A DNA stretch of 64,000 nt from Diospyros lotus (taxonomy: Eukaryota; Streptophyta; Magnoliopsida; Ericales; Ebenaceae), in NCBI RefSeq assembly GCF_014633365.1, contig NC_068350.1:13803787-13867786 (forward strand), given 5' to 3'. Within the stretch, counting starts at the first letter, position 1. The number at the start of each line of letters is the position of its first letter. Shown one piece after another: positions 26,545 through 37,265 of the stretch. The position numbers and the translations under genes are program-made. Under the pieces are notes generated by a model. It was not told where the DNA came from and did not search any database. It saw only the letters and a program-made list of their open reading frames with translations.

Positions 26545-27750
26545 TGTTGTTGCCAAAATACAACAATTAAAATTTGTGATGTGGGGTCCACTCGAGCTCG
26601 GTGTCGGGTGAAGTTAGGTTGCCCTAAGAGATGTTGCTTCAAGGGAGGTTGCCGTTAAGACGCTCGCTGTAAGGATTTGCCGCTAGTTCTCGTCACTAGC
26701 TTTCGCCACTAGCTCTCGTCACCAGCTTCGCCACAAGGTTCGCCACAAGGCTTCGCCACAAACTTCGCCACAAGCTTTGCCGCTAGCTTCGCCACAAGCT
26801 TCGCCGCTAGCTTCGCCACAAGCTTTGCCGCTAGCTTCTCCACGAGGTTCGCCACAAGCTTCGCCACGAGCTTTGCCACAAGGTCTTGCCGCTAGCTTTG
26901 CCACTAGCTTCGCCACAAGGTCTTGCCACTAGCTTTGCCACAAGGTCTTGCCACTAGCTTCGCCACAAGGTCTTGCCACTAGCTTTGCCACAAGGTCTTG
27001 CCGCTAGCTTTGCCACTAGCTTCGCCGCTAGCTTCGCCACAAGCTTTGCCGCTAGCTTCGCCGCTAGCTTCGCCACAAGCTTTGCCGCTAGCTTCGCCAC
27101 AAGGTTCGCCACTAGCTTCGGCCCTGTTAATGCTAAGAAAATAGGTTAGAAGGCTCGCGGGAATCTTCCCCGCGAAGGCCCTCCGATGCCAAAGTCAGTC
27201 CCGAATCCCGATGAATATTCACGAAAAAATAGTCAAAGTATATTCAAAGTGATAAGATTTACCGAAGTTGGAGGTCCCCATTAATGTCTTGTAGTTGGGT
27301 ATTTATAGGGCACGATTCTCAAGGGTGGCTGGTGTCGACACGTGGCGGTTGCTGAATGGGTCAGAGCCAAGCCAAAAAGGTGGGGGAGGTTGCTTCGACG
27401 TGGCCTCGGGGCAGCGGGGCCTCGCGACAGTGTGCCTTGTGGCTAGCACTGCCGCAAGGCAGCTGCCCTTCTTACGGCGCGCGGTCGAGAGGCTGCTGTG
27501 CCTGGCGGTGCACAGCCGCGAGGCACCTCGCGGCAAACAGCCACGAGGCTGGGCCTCGCGGCGCACGGCCTCACGGCAAACAACCGCAAGGCTGCGCGAG
27601 CCGCGAGGCAACCGCGCCCCGCGGCCGTTGATCCTTGCAGCTGCGAGGCAGCCACAAGGCTGCCAGCTGGCGGCAACAATTGCCGCTAGCTTTCTTTAAT
27701 TTTCTTTTTCTTTTTTGATTTTCTTTTATCATTTTTTTCATGGCACTACA
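26545..27750 (-). repeat. 3' LTR of the gag-only element (long copy)
   Basis: It is 1,206 bp, against 828 bp for the other LTR. A minus-strand TATA box (CTATAAATACCC, about 27296-27307) is the likely promoter position. The extra length comes from a longer minisatellite. Open frames on either strand here are repeat artefacts. Confidence 0.9.
26655..27120. repeat. minisatellite in the long LTR
   Basis: Tandem 12-base-type units (CTTCGCCACAAG, CTTTGCCGCTAG and variants), often in 24-base pairs, make up about 465 bp. The matching part of the other LTR (about 30975-31110) has only about 135 bp. Confidence 0.9.
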
Positions 27751-27764
27751 ATTGCCCCCTACTC
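27751..27764 (-). other. polypurine tract of the gag-only element
   Basis: On the minus strand AGTAGGGGGCAAT sits directly before the LTR, where second-strand DNA synthesis is primed in LTR retrotransposons. Confidence 0.7.
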
Positions 27765-27949
27765 TTTTGTTTTGTCTTTAGACAAAATTGAAGAGTAAAA
27801 AATATTAGCCAAGGAGTCGGGTCTAGCACCTTGACTCAACCAAGTGTTTCGGAATGCCTAAGAAGATCTTACCTCAACCTGGGACTTGAAGTACCAAACT
27901 ATCTCTAGGCAACGATGCCCTTGATAGATAGACTTCACTATGGAGTTCT

Positions 27950-28990
27950 TGCTGGGTGTCCGAGCTTGCCGAGAGGTCTAGACGCCGGATCAACTAAGGA
28001 GTTAGGTCTTTCTCGGGAGCATAGCACCGAACTCAATCGATGGATCCCGACGAGCCCACGGGCACAGTCTCCGGAGCATCCGATGATACCATGATGGGTC
28101 ATAGTGCTCTGGCTATTGTGTTCTCCATGTCCGTCTTTCAGGGTTAGCCCATTTCAGGGAATCCGAGTTTGGCCAGTTGTTCGGCACGAGATTCCGGCCA
28201 GACATCCAAGTTTGCCGGGAGACCTAGGCACCAGATCTACCAAGGAGTTGGGTCTAGCCAAAAAGGCATAGCACCTAACTCAAGCGAGGGATCTGGGTGA
28301 GTTTGCGGGCATAGGCATCGGATGTTCTGGTGATCCCGGGCCAACTCGTGGTCATAGGCACCAGATTCCACCTGGATGGCTCAACTCTGATAAGCGGGGT
28401 CATGACAAAGTTGTTTTCTTTTCATGCCTTCCTTGGGCCAGTCTACCTTAAGGGATTTGGGTTTGACCAGTGGCCAGGCGCGGGATTCCTACTAGGTATC
28501 CGAGTTTGTCGGGAGACCTAGGCGCCAGATCAACCAAGGAGTCGGGTCTAGCCAAAAAGGCATAGCATCAAACTCAAACGAGGGATCCAGGTGAGTCTGC
28601 GGGCATAGGCATCGGATCCTCTAGTGATCCCGGGCCAGCTCGTGGTCATCGGCACCAGATTGCCACTAGGCGACTTGACCTTCGGGATCGGTCTTATGCT
28701 GGAGCTATCAGGTGATCACTTCACTTCTTTTTCGCCTTCCTAGGGCCAATCTACCTCAGGGAGTCTGGGTTTGGCCAGCGGTCCAGCACAGGATTCCTAT
28801 CAGACATCCGAGTTTGCCGGGAGACCTAGGCGCCAGATCTACCAAGGAGTCGGGTGTAACCAAAAAGGTATAGCACCGAACTCAAACGAGGGATCTGGGT
28901 GAGTCTGCAGGCATAGGCGTCGGATGTTCTGGTAATCCCGGGCCATCCCGTGGTCATCGGCACCAGATTGCAGCTAGGCAACTTGACCTA
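27950..28990. repeat. about four tandem units of 246-308 bp
   Basis: A unit containing AAGGAGTCGGGTCTAGCC, then GCATAGCACC, GGGATCTGGGTGAG and GATCCCGGGCC recurs at about 27996, 28242, 28536 and 28844. It lies between gag and the 3' LTR, the place where Tat-group elements often carry variable tandem repeats. Confidence 0.85.
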
Positions 28991-29152
28991 TTGGAAGCGA
29001 GCTGTGCTTGAGCCGCCATACCTACAAGACACATACAAATAATCTGGGCTCCTATAGATTTTACGTGGTTTGGCTTATAGTTTTGCCTACTCCACGGGAA
29101 TACATGGGATATATTCTTTAATTTATCGGGGGATGTCATTACAATGGAAAAT

Positions 29153-30415
29153 TCAAAGATAATTCCGGCCTCTAACCGGGTCGAGGAACGTTTCTGACGA
29201 TAGGCTTGACTCTATGTCTCGTGCTTCGTCCTTTCCCCTAGGGCTAAAGCCGGGAAGTACCTCTCGAGGTGCACGGTGCTCCGAGCTTTTCCTATCGCCT
29301 TGCTTTGTGGTGTCGGTAGTGTGTACCTGTTGGTGTCTACCATCTTCTGGATTTTGTAAGGTCCTTCGCACTTCGGGCTGGGTTTCCCTTCCTCTTCTAT
29401 TACCCTCCCCTGCGTCCAAAATTTCTATTTGGGTGACAAACTGTTCTGCTCGGTCGAACAACTCAGTCACTGAATTTGGCTCGGAGAAGGATAAGGATCT
29501 TCTAAGCTGGGCGTAGGTAGTTCCGTTTAGCAGGGCTGACGCTGCCAATCCGATTGGGAGATCCCTTACTTCATGTGTCGCAACTATAAACCGCTTGATA
29601 TATTGCTTTAGGGATTCATCCGACTTCTGCTGTAAACTCATTAGATATATTGCACTCTTCTTCTTTGGGAGATAGACGAAGAATGCATCTAGAAATTCTT
29701 TCTTCAATTGTTCGAATGATCGTATATGTCCTGCCGGTAATTCAGTGAACCACTGCTGAGCTTGTCCTACCAGGGAGAGTGGGAAAGCCCTGCACCTAGT
29801 GACCTCATTCCATCCATGTAACATGGCCACTGCGACAAAATGTTGTAAGTGTTTTTCGGGGTCCTCCCTTCCTAAGTATACTGAGAGTTGTGGTAGCTCA
29901 AACCCTGGTTGCACCGGTCACCTCTGGAGTTCCTCAGATAGAGGGAATCCTTTCGAGGGAGTTACCTTTGGTATCATCATTACCTGCTTCTGTTCTAGCA
30001 CCTCTTCTATGAGGCGTTTAATGCCAGATACGCTAAGTGTTCCCTGCTTCTTTTCATTTTGGCAAATAGATGGGTCTCGAGGCACTCCCGAGTAGGAGTT
30101 TTCTACTGTCTCTCTATACTTGGAAGTTTTTCTCGCCCTCCTGCAATTTTTCCTTCTCGAGTCTGTTACTTCTGGAACTTGACTATTCAACCCTGGTGTT
30201 CTGATTCTTGTCCCCTGCCGAGGGGTTCTTGAAGGGTTGTCCTGGAATCTCCGATGTTCTACCCTTGTATCGATTTGTCCCATGTGGGGAATATGAATGT
30301 CCGACCTTAGTTCACGTAACAAAGCAATGACCTCCTGTAGTCTTCTCATATTCTCCTTATTGTTCACCCTGAGCTCATTATTTTGCTGCTTCAGCTCCTC
30401 AAAGTTCTTCCTCAA
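29153..30415 (-). pseudogene. gag of the gag-only LTR element
   Basis: The minus-strand frame opens with a heptad-like segment (NFEELKQQNNELRVNNKENM). A basic linker follows, then the retrotransposon gag core (YLGREDPEKHLQHF, then ALLPL-type positions as AFPLSLVGQAQQWF, then SFEQLKKEFLDAFF and SDESLKQYIKRF). Gag would form the particle that packages element RNA. A single in-frame TGA at 29915-29917, where a W codon is likely, separates two otherwise continuous halves of 165 and 253 codons. The low damage suggests that coding capacity was kept until fairly recently. No protease follows. Confidence 0.85.
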
Positions 30416-30841
30416 TAGTTCATAATCTGAGAGTAAGACTGTGGGTGGAGTTATTCTTAAAGTTCCCTTGAGGTTTCTATTTGGAATTGAAGACTGTCCA
30501 AATGAGTGTTGTTCCTAGTTAGCGGGCGCTGTATGTGGGACTTGTTCCCCTCGCCCTGTCGTGTATCCATCTACGTGTGCTTCTTCTTACTCCGAATGCT
30601 CCATGGCCCCCAGTCCGGCGGTATGGTTGCATTCAAGCACAAGAAAGTTCCCAGAACACACTTCATTGTTAGGGTGATCTACTGAAAATTCTGGTACTGT
30701 AGAGTTCGCCTGGTGGGAGCCTTTCGTGGCTCCTGTCTTGGTATGAGCGCTCCTTTGGGTGGGGTCAGGTGGGCTCGCCCGACTGGCTGATCTTGCCCCT
30801 TTCGGTATTTTGTGTTGAAATTGGCTTTTTGTTGCAGTTTC

Positions 30842-30859
30842 TCACAGACGGCGCCAAAT
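30842..30859 (-). other. primer-binding site of the gag-only element
   Basis: On the minus strand the LTR is followed by ATTTGGCGCCGTCTGTGA. TTGGCGCCG directly after the 5' LTR is a common primer-binding type in plant Tat-group gypsy elements. Confidence 0.75.
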
Positions 30860-31687
30860 TGTTGTTGCCAAAATACAACAATTAAAATTTATGATGTGGG
30901 GTCCACTCGAGCTCGGTGTCGGGTGAAGTTAGGTTGCCGTAAGAGATGTTGCTTCAAGGGAGGTTGCCGTTAGGATGCTCGCCGCAAGGATTTGCCGCTA
31001 GTTCTCGTCACTAGCTTTCGCCACTAGCTCTCGTCACCAGCTTCGCCACAAGCTTTGCCGCTAGCTTCGCCACGAGGCTTCACCACAAGCTTCGCCACTA
31101 GCTTCGACCCTGTTAATGCTGAGAAAATAGGTTAGAAGGCTTGCGAGAATCTTCCCCACGAAGGCCCTCCGATGCCAAAGTCAGTCCCAAATCCCGATGA
31201 ATATTCACGAAAAAATATTCAAAGTATATTCAAAGTGATAAGATTTACCGAAGTTGGAGGTCCCCATTAATGTCCTGTAATTGGGTATTTATAGGGCACG
31301 ATTCTCAAGAGTGGCTGGTGTCGACACGTGGCGGTTGCTAAATGGGTCAGAGCCAAGCCAAAAAGATGGGGGAGGTTGCTTCGACGCGGCCTCGGGGCAG
31401 TGGGGCCTCGCGGCAGTGTGCCTCGCGGCCAGCACTGCCTCAAGGCAGCTGCCCTCCTTGCGGCGTGAGGCCGCGAGGCTGCTGTGCCTCGCGGCGCGCA
31501 GCCGGCCTTGAGGCAAACAGCCGTGAGGCTGCGCGAGTCGCGAGGCAGCCGCGCCTCGCGGCCGTTGATCCTTGAGGCTGCAAGGCAGCCGCAAGGCTGC
31601 TAGCTGGCGGCAACAATTGCCGCCAGCTTTCTTTAATTTTCCTTTTCTTTTTTGATTTTCTTTTATCCTTTTTTTCATGGCCCTACA
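30860..31687 (-). repeat. 5' LTR of the gag-only element (short copy)
   Basis: It is 828 bp and similar to 26545-27750 outside the minisatellite, with scattered differences that include several CpG transitions. The minus-strand TATA box is at about 31282-31293. Confidence 0.9.
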
Positions 31688-32100
31688 ATAATAATTTGAC
31701 ATCACTTGACATTACATCTAATTGGTATGTTGAAGATCCATTTATTTTGGTCACACAAGCTCAACAAGTTTTTTATCTAAATGATCGGAGTTGGGGAAAG
31801 AATTGGATGGTTGTACAAAAGGTAAATCATCGGAACATATATGATATAATTGAGCATGACGATGATGAAGAGAGGGTGAACGATGATATCTTTCAAGAGG
31901 AAGAATCTAGTGAGTTACTGCCTTTTCAGCCAACGGAAGAAGTAGTCGACATGTCTTTATTGGTTCGACAAAATGAAGAACCAATAACTCTGCCTAATGA
32001 GTTGGTGGTTAAACTACGTAGGGAACAAGCATTTATTAATGATCGAGAACAGAACTTGGAAGATATTGAGGACTATGATGACGACGGTAGATTTTTATAA
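31688..32100 (+). pseudogene. CACTA-1 transposase, C-terminal end
   Basis: This resumes the DUF4216-type reading frame on the far side of the gag-only element. A block with WYVEDPFILVTQAQQVFYLND and then WMVVQKVNHRNIYDI is the usual end of TNP2-type proteins. A strongly acidic tail (IIEHDDDEERVNDD, then EDYDDDGRF) follows, with a TAA stop at 32098-32100. This segment is intact, so the damage is concentrated upstream. Confidence 0.85.
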
Positions 32101-32251
32101 CCGATGAAGTAACTTTAGAATTTAAGACTAATGACGACTCTGATGACCCAAATCTTGATGACGATGACGATGATAATGAATGATGCGTGAATTTTTATTA
32201 CAGTTCTTGCATGGCTACTGGTGGGCGAAGGGGTAGGGGTGCACGAAGAGG

Positions 32252-32570
32252 AGGACGAGTTGGCGGACAAACAAAGCCTATTGTTGCCCCCATTACATCA
32301 GATTTGGTTTGTTGCATTTAGATTTACTATTGATTTCATTATTTTTCCAACAGTTGCCTTTAATACTTACATGCATATTCATTTTTATATAGGAGGACAG
32401 ACAGAGCCTATTGTTGCCCCCACTACATTACATTCTGGTTTGCTGCATTTAGATTTAAAGCTAATTTCATTATTTTTCCACCATTTATCTTTGGTGCTTA
32501 CATACATATTCATTTTTATACAGGAGGACAGACAGAGCCTATTGTTGCCCCCACTACATCTCCGTCAGTG
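32252..32570 (+). repeat. tandemly repeated exon-intron unit (about 130 bp)
   Basis: The segment GACAGACAGAGCCTATTGTT and its surroundings recur at about 32262, 32392 and 32523. Each copy has a likely 45-base exon (acceptor TATAG or TACAG, donor at GTTTG) followed by similar intron text. Exon length is a multiple of three. Confidence 0.75.
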
Positions 32571-32886
32571 GAGCCTATTACAATCCCATCTCCATCAGTT
32601 ATCGCACATTCTGGTTTGCTAACTATCACAATCTGATTTGCTGCATTTTGATGTATTGTTAATTCTATTATGAGTTTATTTTCTTATAATGTTAGTTTCA
32701 TTTAATAAATTTTCAAGTATAACAAAGTCAGTTTCTACTTTTAAGAAATTAATATTTGAGTTATGATTAAACTAAAGTATAACAAAGTTAGAATTTGATC
32801 AATTTTTGTGTCTAACATCTTTAGCAGCAGATGTGGATGTGCACACCTCATCTTGATCAACAGCTGCAGATGTAGATATGGATGCA

Positions 32887-34737
32887 TGTAACGACCCGCC
32901 CCCACTTACGGGCGCCACCGGTAAAAAATCGACTGGATTACTCACCCTACTAACCACAACTGAAGGGTTAGACTATGTTTCAATAGGAAACGCGCTAGGT
33001 GGGACTAAGTTTCATCCTTCCCTTCGCTTCACTCGAGGCATCAGTCCTAAACACGGACAAGAATAAAGTAGACCGAGACCCGAAACCCAAGTGATCTTCA
33101 CCTTTCTTCAGCTCACCTCATAGCAAGCCAATGGTGATCCAGGCACCAAGCTAGCACATCAAACATTCACTGAGTACTGGGGATTTACGGGAACATACCT
33201 TTTTGATCCTTACTCGATCTGAAACTTGGCTTCACCAACTACGCCACATACAACAAGCAATCTCACAATCATCTATCACACTATGATGATTACAACAATT
33301 AGATGCGCCTAACGCTCGACAACACATATATTCACTCACAAGGGTATATATACATACCACCACATGGATACACACAAGAGATAATAAAATACACAACTCG
33401 GGCAACACCTCTAGTTTCCATAACAGCCTCCCAGCACCACCCATTCTTGCATCTGGACTTGCATCATCTACAATATGAGGTAAAACCTCATGAGTCATAA
33501 AGACTCAGTAAGGATGCAATGCATAAGTAAATGAGACATGAGAGAGCATGTAATGCAAAATGCAATGCAAATGGGTAGTCTTGCGCCCAAATCTCACTCT
33601 CGGGCCTCGAGCACGCTCCTCAAGCCCCAAAATAATTTCTATAATTTTCTCCAATTTTCTGGGATTTTCTAGCTATTTTTCCCTTATTTGTCTCATTTTC
33701 CATATTTTTTTTTCTATTTTTTTTTTATTTTCCTTTTTCTTCTTTATTTTCTCTCTTCTCCCTCTTCTTTTCCTCCTCTGCGCGTCTTCTTCTTCTTCCC
33801 CGCGACTCCCGCGAGCACACCAGCGCAGCCACCTCCGAACGCCGCTGTCGCCTGGCTCTGCCGACCACTGCCTCGGCCAGCCCCGCCTTCGCTAGCACTC
33901 CCCAACCGCCATAGCCACTGTTGGCTTCCTCTGCAAGCACGTTGCCTGCACGTTGTTGATTCCATAGATGACCCTCTTGCTGCTCCAACCATCGCCGGCC
34001 TCCTCTGTTGCTGTTGGTCACCGCGGCCACCACAGGCCGCCTCCACGCGAGCCACCATTGCCATCGGCCACTCCCCGAGCTCCTACACCACGGCCATGGC
34101 TGCAGCCTTTAGTCGCTACCGCCATCTCTCTCTCGATCTCTCTCTCTCGCGAGCTCTCCATCACTCTCCTTTTCTCTATCTCTCACTCTCAGCCTTCCTT
34201 CCTCTCGGCCAAAATGCCTTTTCACTTAGAGATTTTTAATAATATTAGTTAGGCCCTCCTAGCCTTAAACAATTACATCAAGTTACACAAAATCTTGATT
34301 TCCCAAAATTAATAATCAGTTTTTACTCGAAAATGCCGACTTCATCCCTGCGCCTGCGTGGGACCTCTATTCGACCTGAAAGCGCTTTAGGCTTGCCTTA
34401 CTCAGAAAATCGAACCACTCCTAGGGTCCCCTCAGCTTCCCGGAGGTCCCCTACAACCATTCGATACTGGCACCCCCTCGAGCTTATACAGAATTTATTC
34501 CAAAAATTATTCCCATTCGGACTGCTTCTAACGTCATAAATCTCGCATTGAGGCACTCATCAATCTCTTGCCCTCTTCCTTGGACATCTAAGTCCCGGGG
34601 CACTCCCTGCCATCGATTCAGCAAATTTTATAATTAAATTCTCAAGATTGACCCTTGGGCTTCCCGGACCACCCGAGGTCCTGACAACATAATCCAAATT
34701 TATTTATGTTTAATAGCATGTAATACCGGGTATTACA
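32887..34737 (-). mobile_element. solo LTR D
   Basis: The unit starts TGTAACGACCCGCC and ends CCGGGTATTACA on the plus strand, flanked by the 5-bp duplication ATGCA (32882-32886 and 34738-34742). At 1,851 bp it has no internal domain. On the minus strand it has the same plan as the LTR at 52694: TGTAATA start, AG-rich GAGAGAGA stretch, then a GAAGAAG block. I therefore infer minus orientation and a related gypsy family. Open frames inside (33560-34252) are low-complexity translations of this repeat. It splits the second CACTA-1 gene. Confidence 0.9.
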
Positions 34738-36779
34738 ATGCACCTAAAGGTTCAAATGTACACAGGAGTACTTATGGACAGCATGCTCAGTAGGTGAAGA
34801 AACATGCTAAGGGAAGATTGACTATGGAGTTCAATTTTACTCTTTTGCAAGCTATTTGTGACAATGCAGAGATGTTTAATAATGAAATTGGATACATTGT
34901 ACGTAAGAATTGTAGTTTTCAATATAAGGAGTGGAGATGTGTACCTTCGACAGTTAGGGCACCACTTCGTCACAAACTTCTTGTAAGTAAATCGCCATTT
35001 TATTACTTTTACTTTGTATATTTATATGTTTTCTTATTGCTAACATTATATGAGTTCTTTTATTTTTTAGACTGTTTTTGATATCAACATTGAGGATAAG
35101 AATGTCCAAAAGGTCATCGATAAACAAATGCAACGAGCTTGGAGAGGCCACAAATATAAGCTACATGCTTACTTCAAAGAAATTAGAGGAGAGAAAGATC
35201 TAATTAAGGCCAAGAGTAAGCGCCATGAGGAAGTGAGCCAAGAGGATTGGGATTACCTTTGTAATCTTTGGACAAATCCTGTTTTTATGGTAATGCTTAT
35301 AATTTTTTTTCAGGATTCATTTTTCTTATTAATGAAAATATATATTTATTAGTGAATTGTTAATTTTTAAAGGAACGAGCACAAAAGAATGCCGACTCTC
35401 ATGCAAAACGAAAGTGGGAATCTAGAAACGGTTCGAGGAGTACAGCGCGTCATCACATTATTCGTGGAGCTAACTTGGATGGCCTGACAGGACATATTGA
35501 GACTTGGCATCTTTGACATTGGCATTCTGAACACAGTTGGTCGTCTCCAGAGTTAGAGGCTAAATATGTAAGTATATTATTTTTACTCTAGACTAGGGGA
35601 GGAAAAAGTTCAAATCAGGGAAGATTAGTTTGCATAGTTTTATTTTTATTAATTGAAGAGCTTATGTTGGGTATCTTGTGAAGAGTATTGGGTTCAATCA
35701 AGGATAAGTGTTTTGTAGGAGTAAAGAAATTTATCAAAAAGAAAAAGGAATGGAGGAATGCACTGGAAATGTCTTTTTTATGATGTAGTTAATGCATTGG
35801 GAATTTTATTTATTTATTTTTTTTTGAATCAGATTGATCTTAAAACTTGCATTTTCGTTTCTTTTCTAGTTTTTCTTTGTATTTTTGCCATGTTTTTTGA
35901 AAGGTGGGGGATGTTGATGTGTGAAAGGATTGATTAGTTTTTCTTTGTAACTCTGAATGAATTTGAATAATATAAAATTTCATAATATTGTGGAGATCTA
36001 GTTGTTGCTAGTTGTTAGTTAAGTAGAAAACATTTGTTAGATTTGCCATCATATTTCTTTGTTAGTGGCATGAATAGCATTGAGTGGGTATGCTTGTGAA
36101 AAATCATGGCCAATTTTGATGATTCAACTGCTTTATATTGGCATAATTGAGACTATATTTTTAATTTAAAAATAATTGATTAAGAATATGTTGTATTTTT
36201 TTACAGGAACAAATGATGTAGTTGAGGCGAGATAATCCTCCAAATAAAATGACTGATAAGGATATCTTAGAAAAGGTTCTTGGACGACAATTTGTTCGCT
36301 TGTTTGGTTGGGAGAGATCTCCTAGTACTTCCAGGACAACATGCACTAGTGAGGAGTCTAGTCGTCCAACTTACAAACAATTGGTTGATGATTTGAACCA
36401 GTACAAGTCTCTTTTTCAAGAGCTCCAGGGAGACGTGAACATGTTGCGGCAAGTATTGAATGAAAAGAATATTATGCCTCCTCCGTCTACTGCACATGTA
36501 CCATTGGATCATAGTTCAAGACGATCTCGCCTCAATCCATCCCGGCTCGACCCATCCAGCTCTAGCCCTTCCCTCCATTATACTGAAGAGGATTTTGGCG
36601 ACGAGATTTAATAATTTGTTTTATGCTTTTTTTTCAAGAATGTTTGAACTTTTTAGGTGACTTTATGATTTTATGCTTATTTTGTGACTTTATGGCTTTT
36701 TATGTGCATATATGTTTGATCTAAATTGTAATAGATGACTTTTTATTTTGTGACTTTTTATGTGCAACAATTGAAATTT

Positions 36780-37265
36780 TAAATATAATATTTTAGCTTT
36801 GTCCACACATTATATTTTTTTTAGCCACACATATTCAAAATCTTTTTAAATTATTACCCGCACATAATATTTTTTTTACCTACACATAACGTTTTTACCC
36901 ACACATAAAACAATTATTTTTAATATTATTACCCACACATAATCTTAACTTTACTTACACATAAACAAATACATGTGTCATGCCACATCATCCAATTAAA
37001 GCCACATCAGCCATGTTATCAGCCACATCATCAACCATGTCATCAGCCATGTCACAATTACAACTTCTTAATATAAAAATACCTACACATATATGTGTGG
37101 GTAATATATTAAGATTTACCCACACATGAATATATGTGTGGGTAAAAGTTATTTTCTAACCCCCCTTTAGCCACACATCTTGACATTTGCATTGTGTGTG
37201 AAGAAAAATTATAATTGACACATAATGTGATTTTTACCCACATTTACGTGTGTGGGTAAATCCCT
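36780..37265. repeat. right subterminal repeats of CACTA-1
   Basis: At least ten copies of ACCCACACATA-like motifs in both orientations lie just inside the right TIR, mirroring the left array. A short tandem repeat of CCACATCA-type units lies at 36985-37050. Confidence 0.8.

Larger units (their letters stand above)
26545..31687 (-). mobile_element. non-autonomous gag-only LTR retrotransposon (TR-GAG type)
   Basis: Two LTRs (26545-27750 and 30860-31687) begin TGTTGTTGCC and end CTACA. The 5-bp duplication ATAAT lies at 26540-26544 and 31688-31692. On the minus strand the right LTR is 5' and is followed by a primer-binding-type sequence. A gag region comes next, then a tandem-repeat region with no protease, RT, RNase H or integrase, then a purine tract before the left LTR. 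It could move only with enzymes from another element. The gag type and the TTGGCGCC site suggest the Ty3/gypsy Tat group. Confidence 0.9.
32211..36611 (+). pseudogene. CACTA-1 second gene, Transposase_24 (TNPA-like) protein
   Basis: The start at 32211 gives an Arg/Gly-rich N-terminus (MATGGRRGRGARRGGRVGG). Short repeated exons follow. After solo LTR D, exons at about 34738-34983, 35071-35290, 35374-35568 and 36207-36611 carry a Transposase_24-type domain (WRCVPSTVRAPLRHKLL, then AWRGHKYKLHAYFKE and EEVSQEDWDYLCNLW), a RGG-like basic stretch and a C-terminal coiled-coil-like segment (QLVDDLNQYKSLFQELQGDV). Introns have GT-AG ends. Stops at about 34792, 35515 and 36219 plus the LTR insertion disable it. 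Such proteins bind the subterminal repeats of the element. Confidence 0.8.

Noticed and set aside
26719..26916. Gly/Glu/Ala-rich repeat protein on the minus strand
   Set aside because: It is a direct translation of the LTR minisatellite.
26655..27120. Possible CRISPR-like array
   Set aside because: The units are contiguous variants with no unique spacers, inside an LTR of a plant genome. It is a minisatellite.
27295..27699. Open frames of up to 138 codons in the gag-only element LTRs (also 31281-31705)
   Set aside because: They are in GC-rich LTR sequence, present in several frames on both strands, with Ala/Arg-rich composition and no family resemblance.
33560..34252. Overlapping open frames of 90-180 codons on both strands
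   Set aside because: They lie wholly inside solo LTR D in a low-complexity C/T-rich stretch and resemble the LTR artefacts above.
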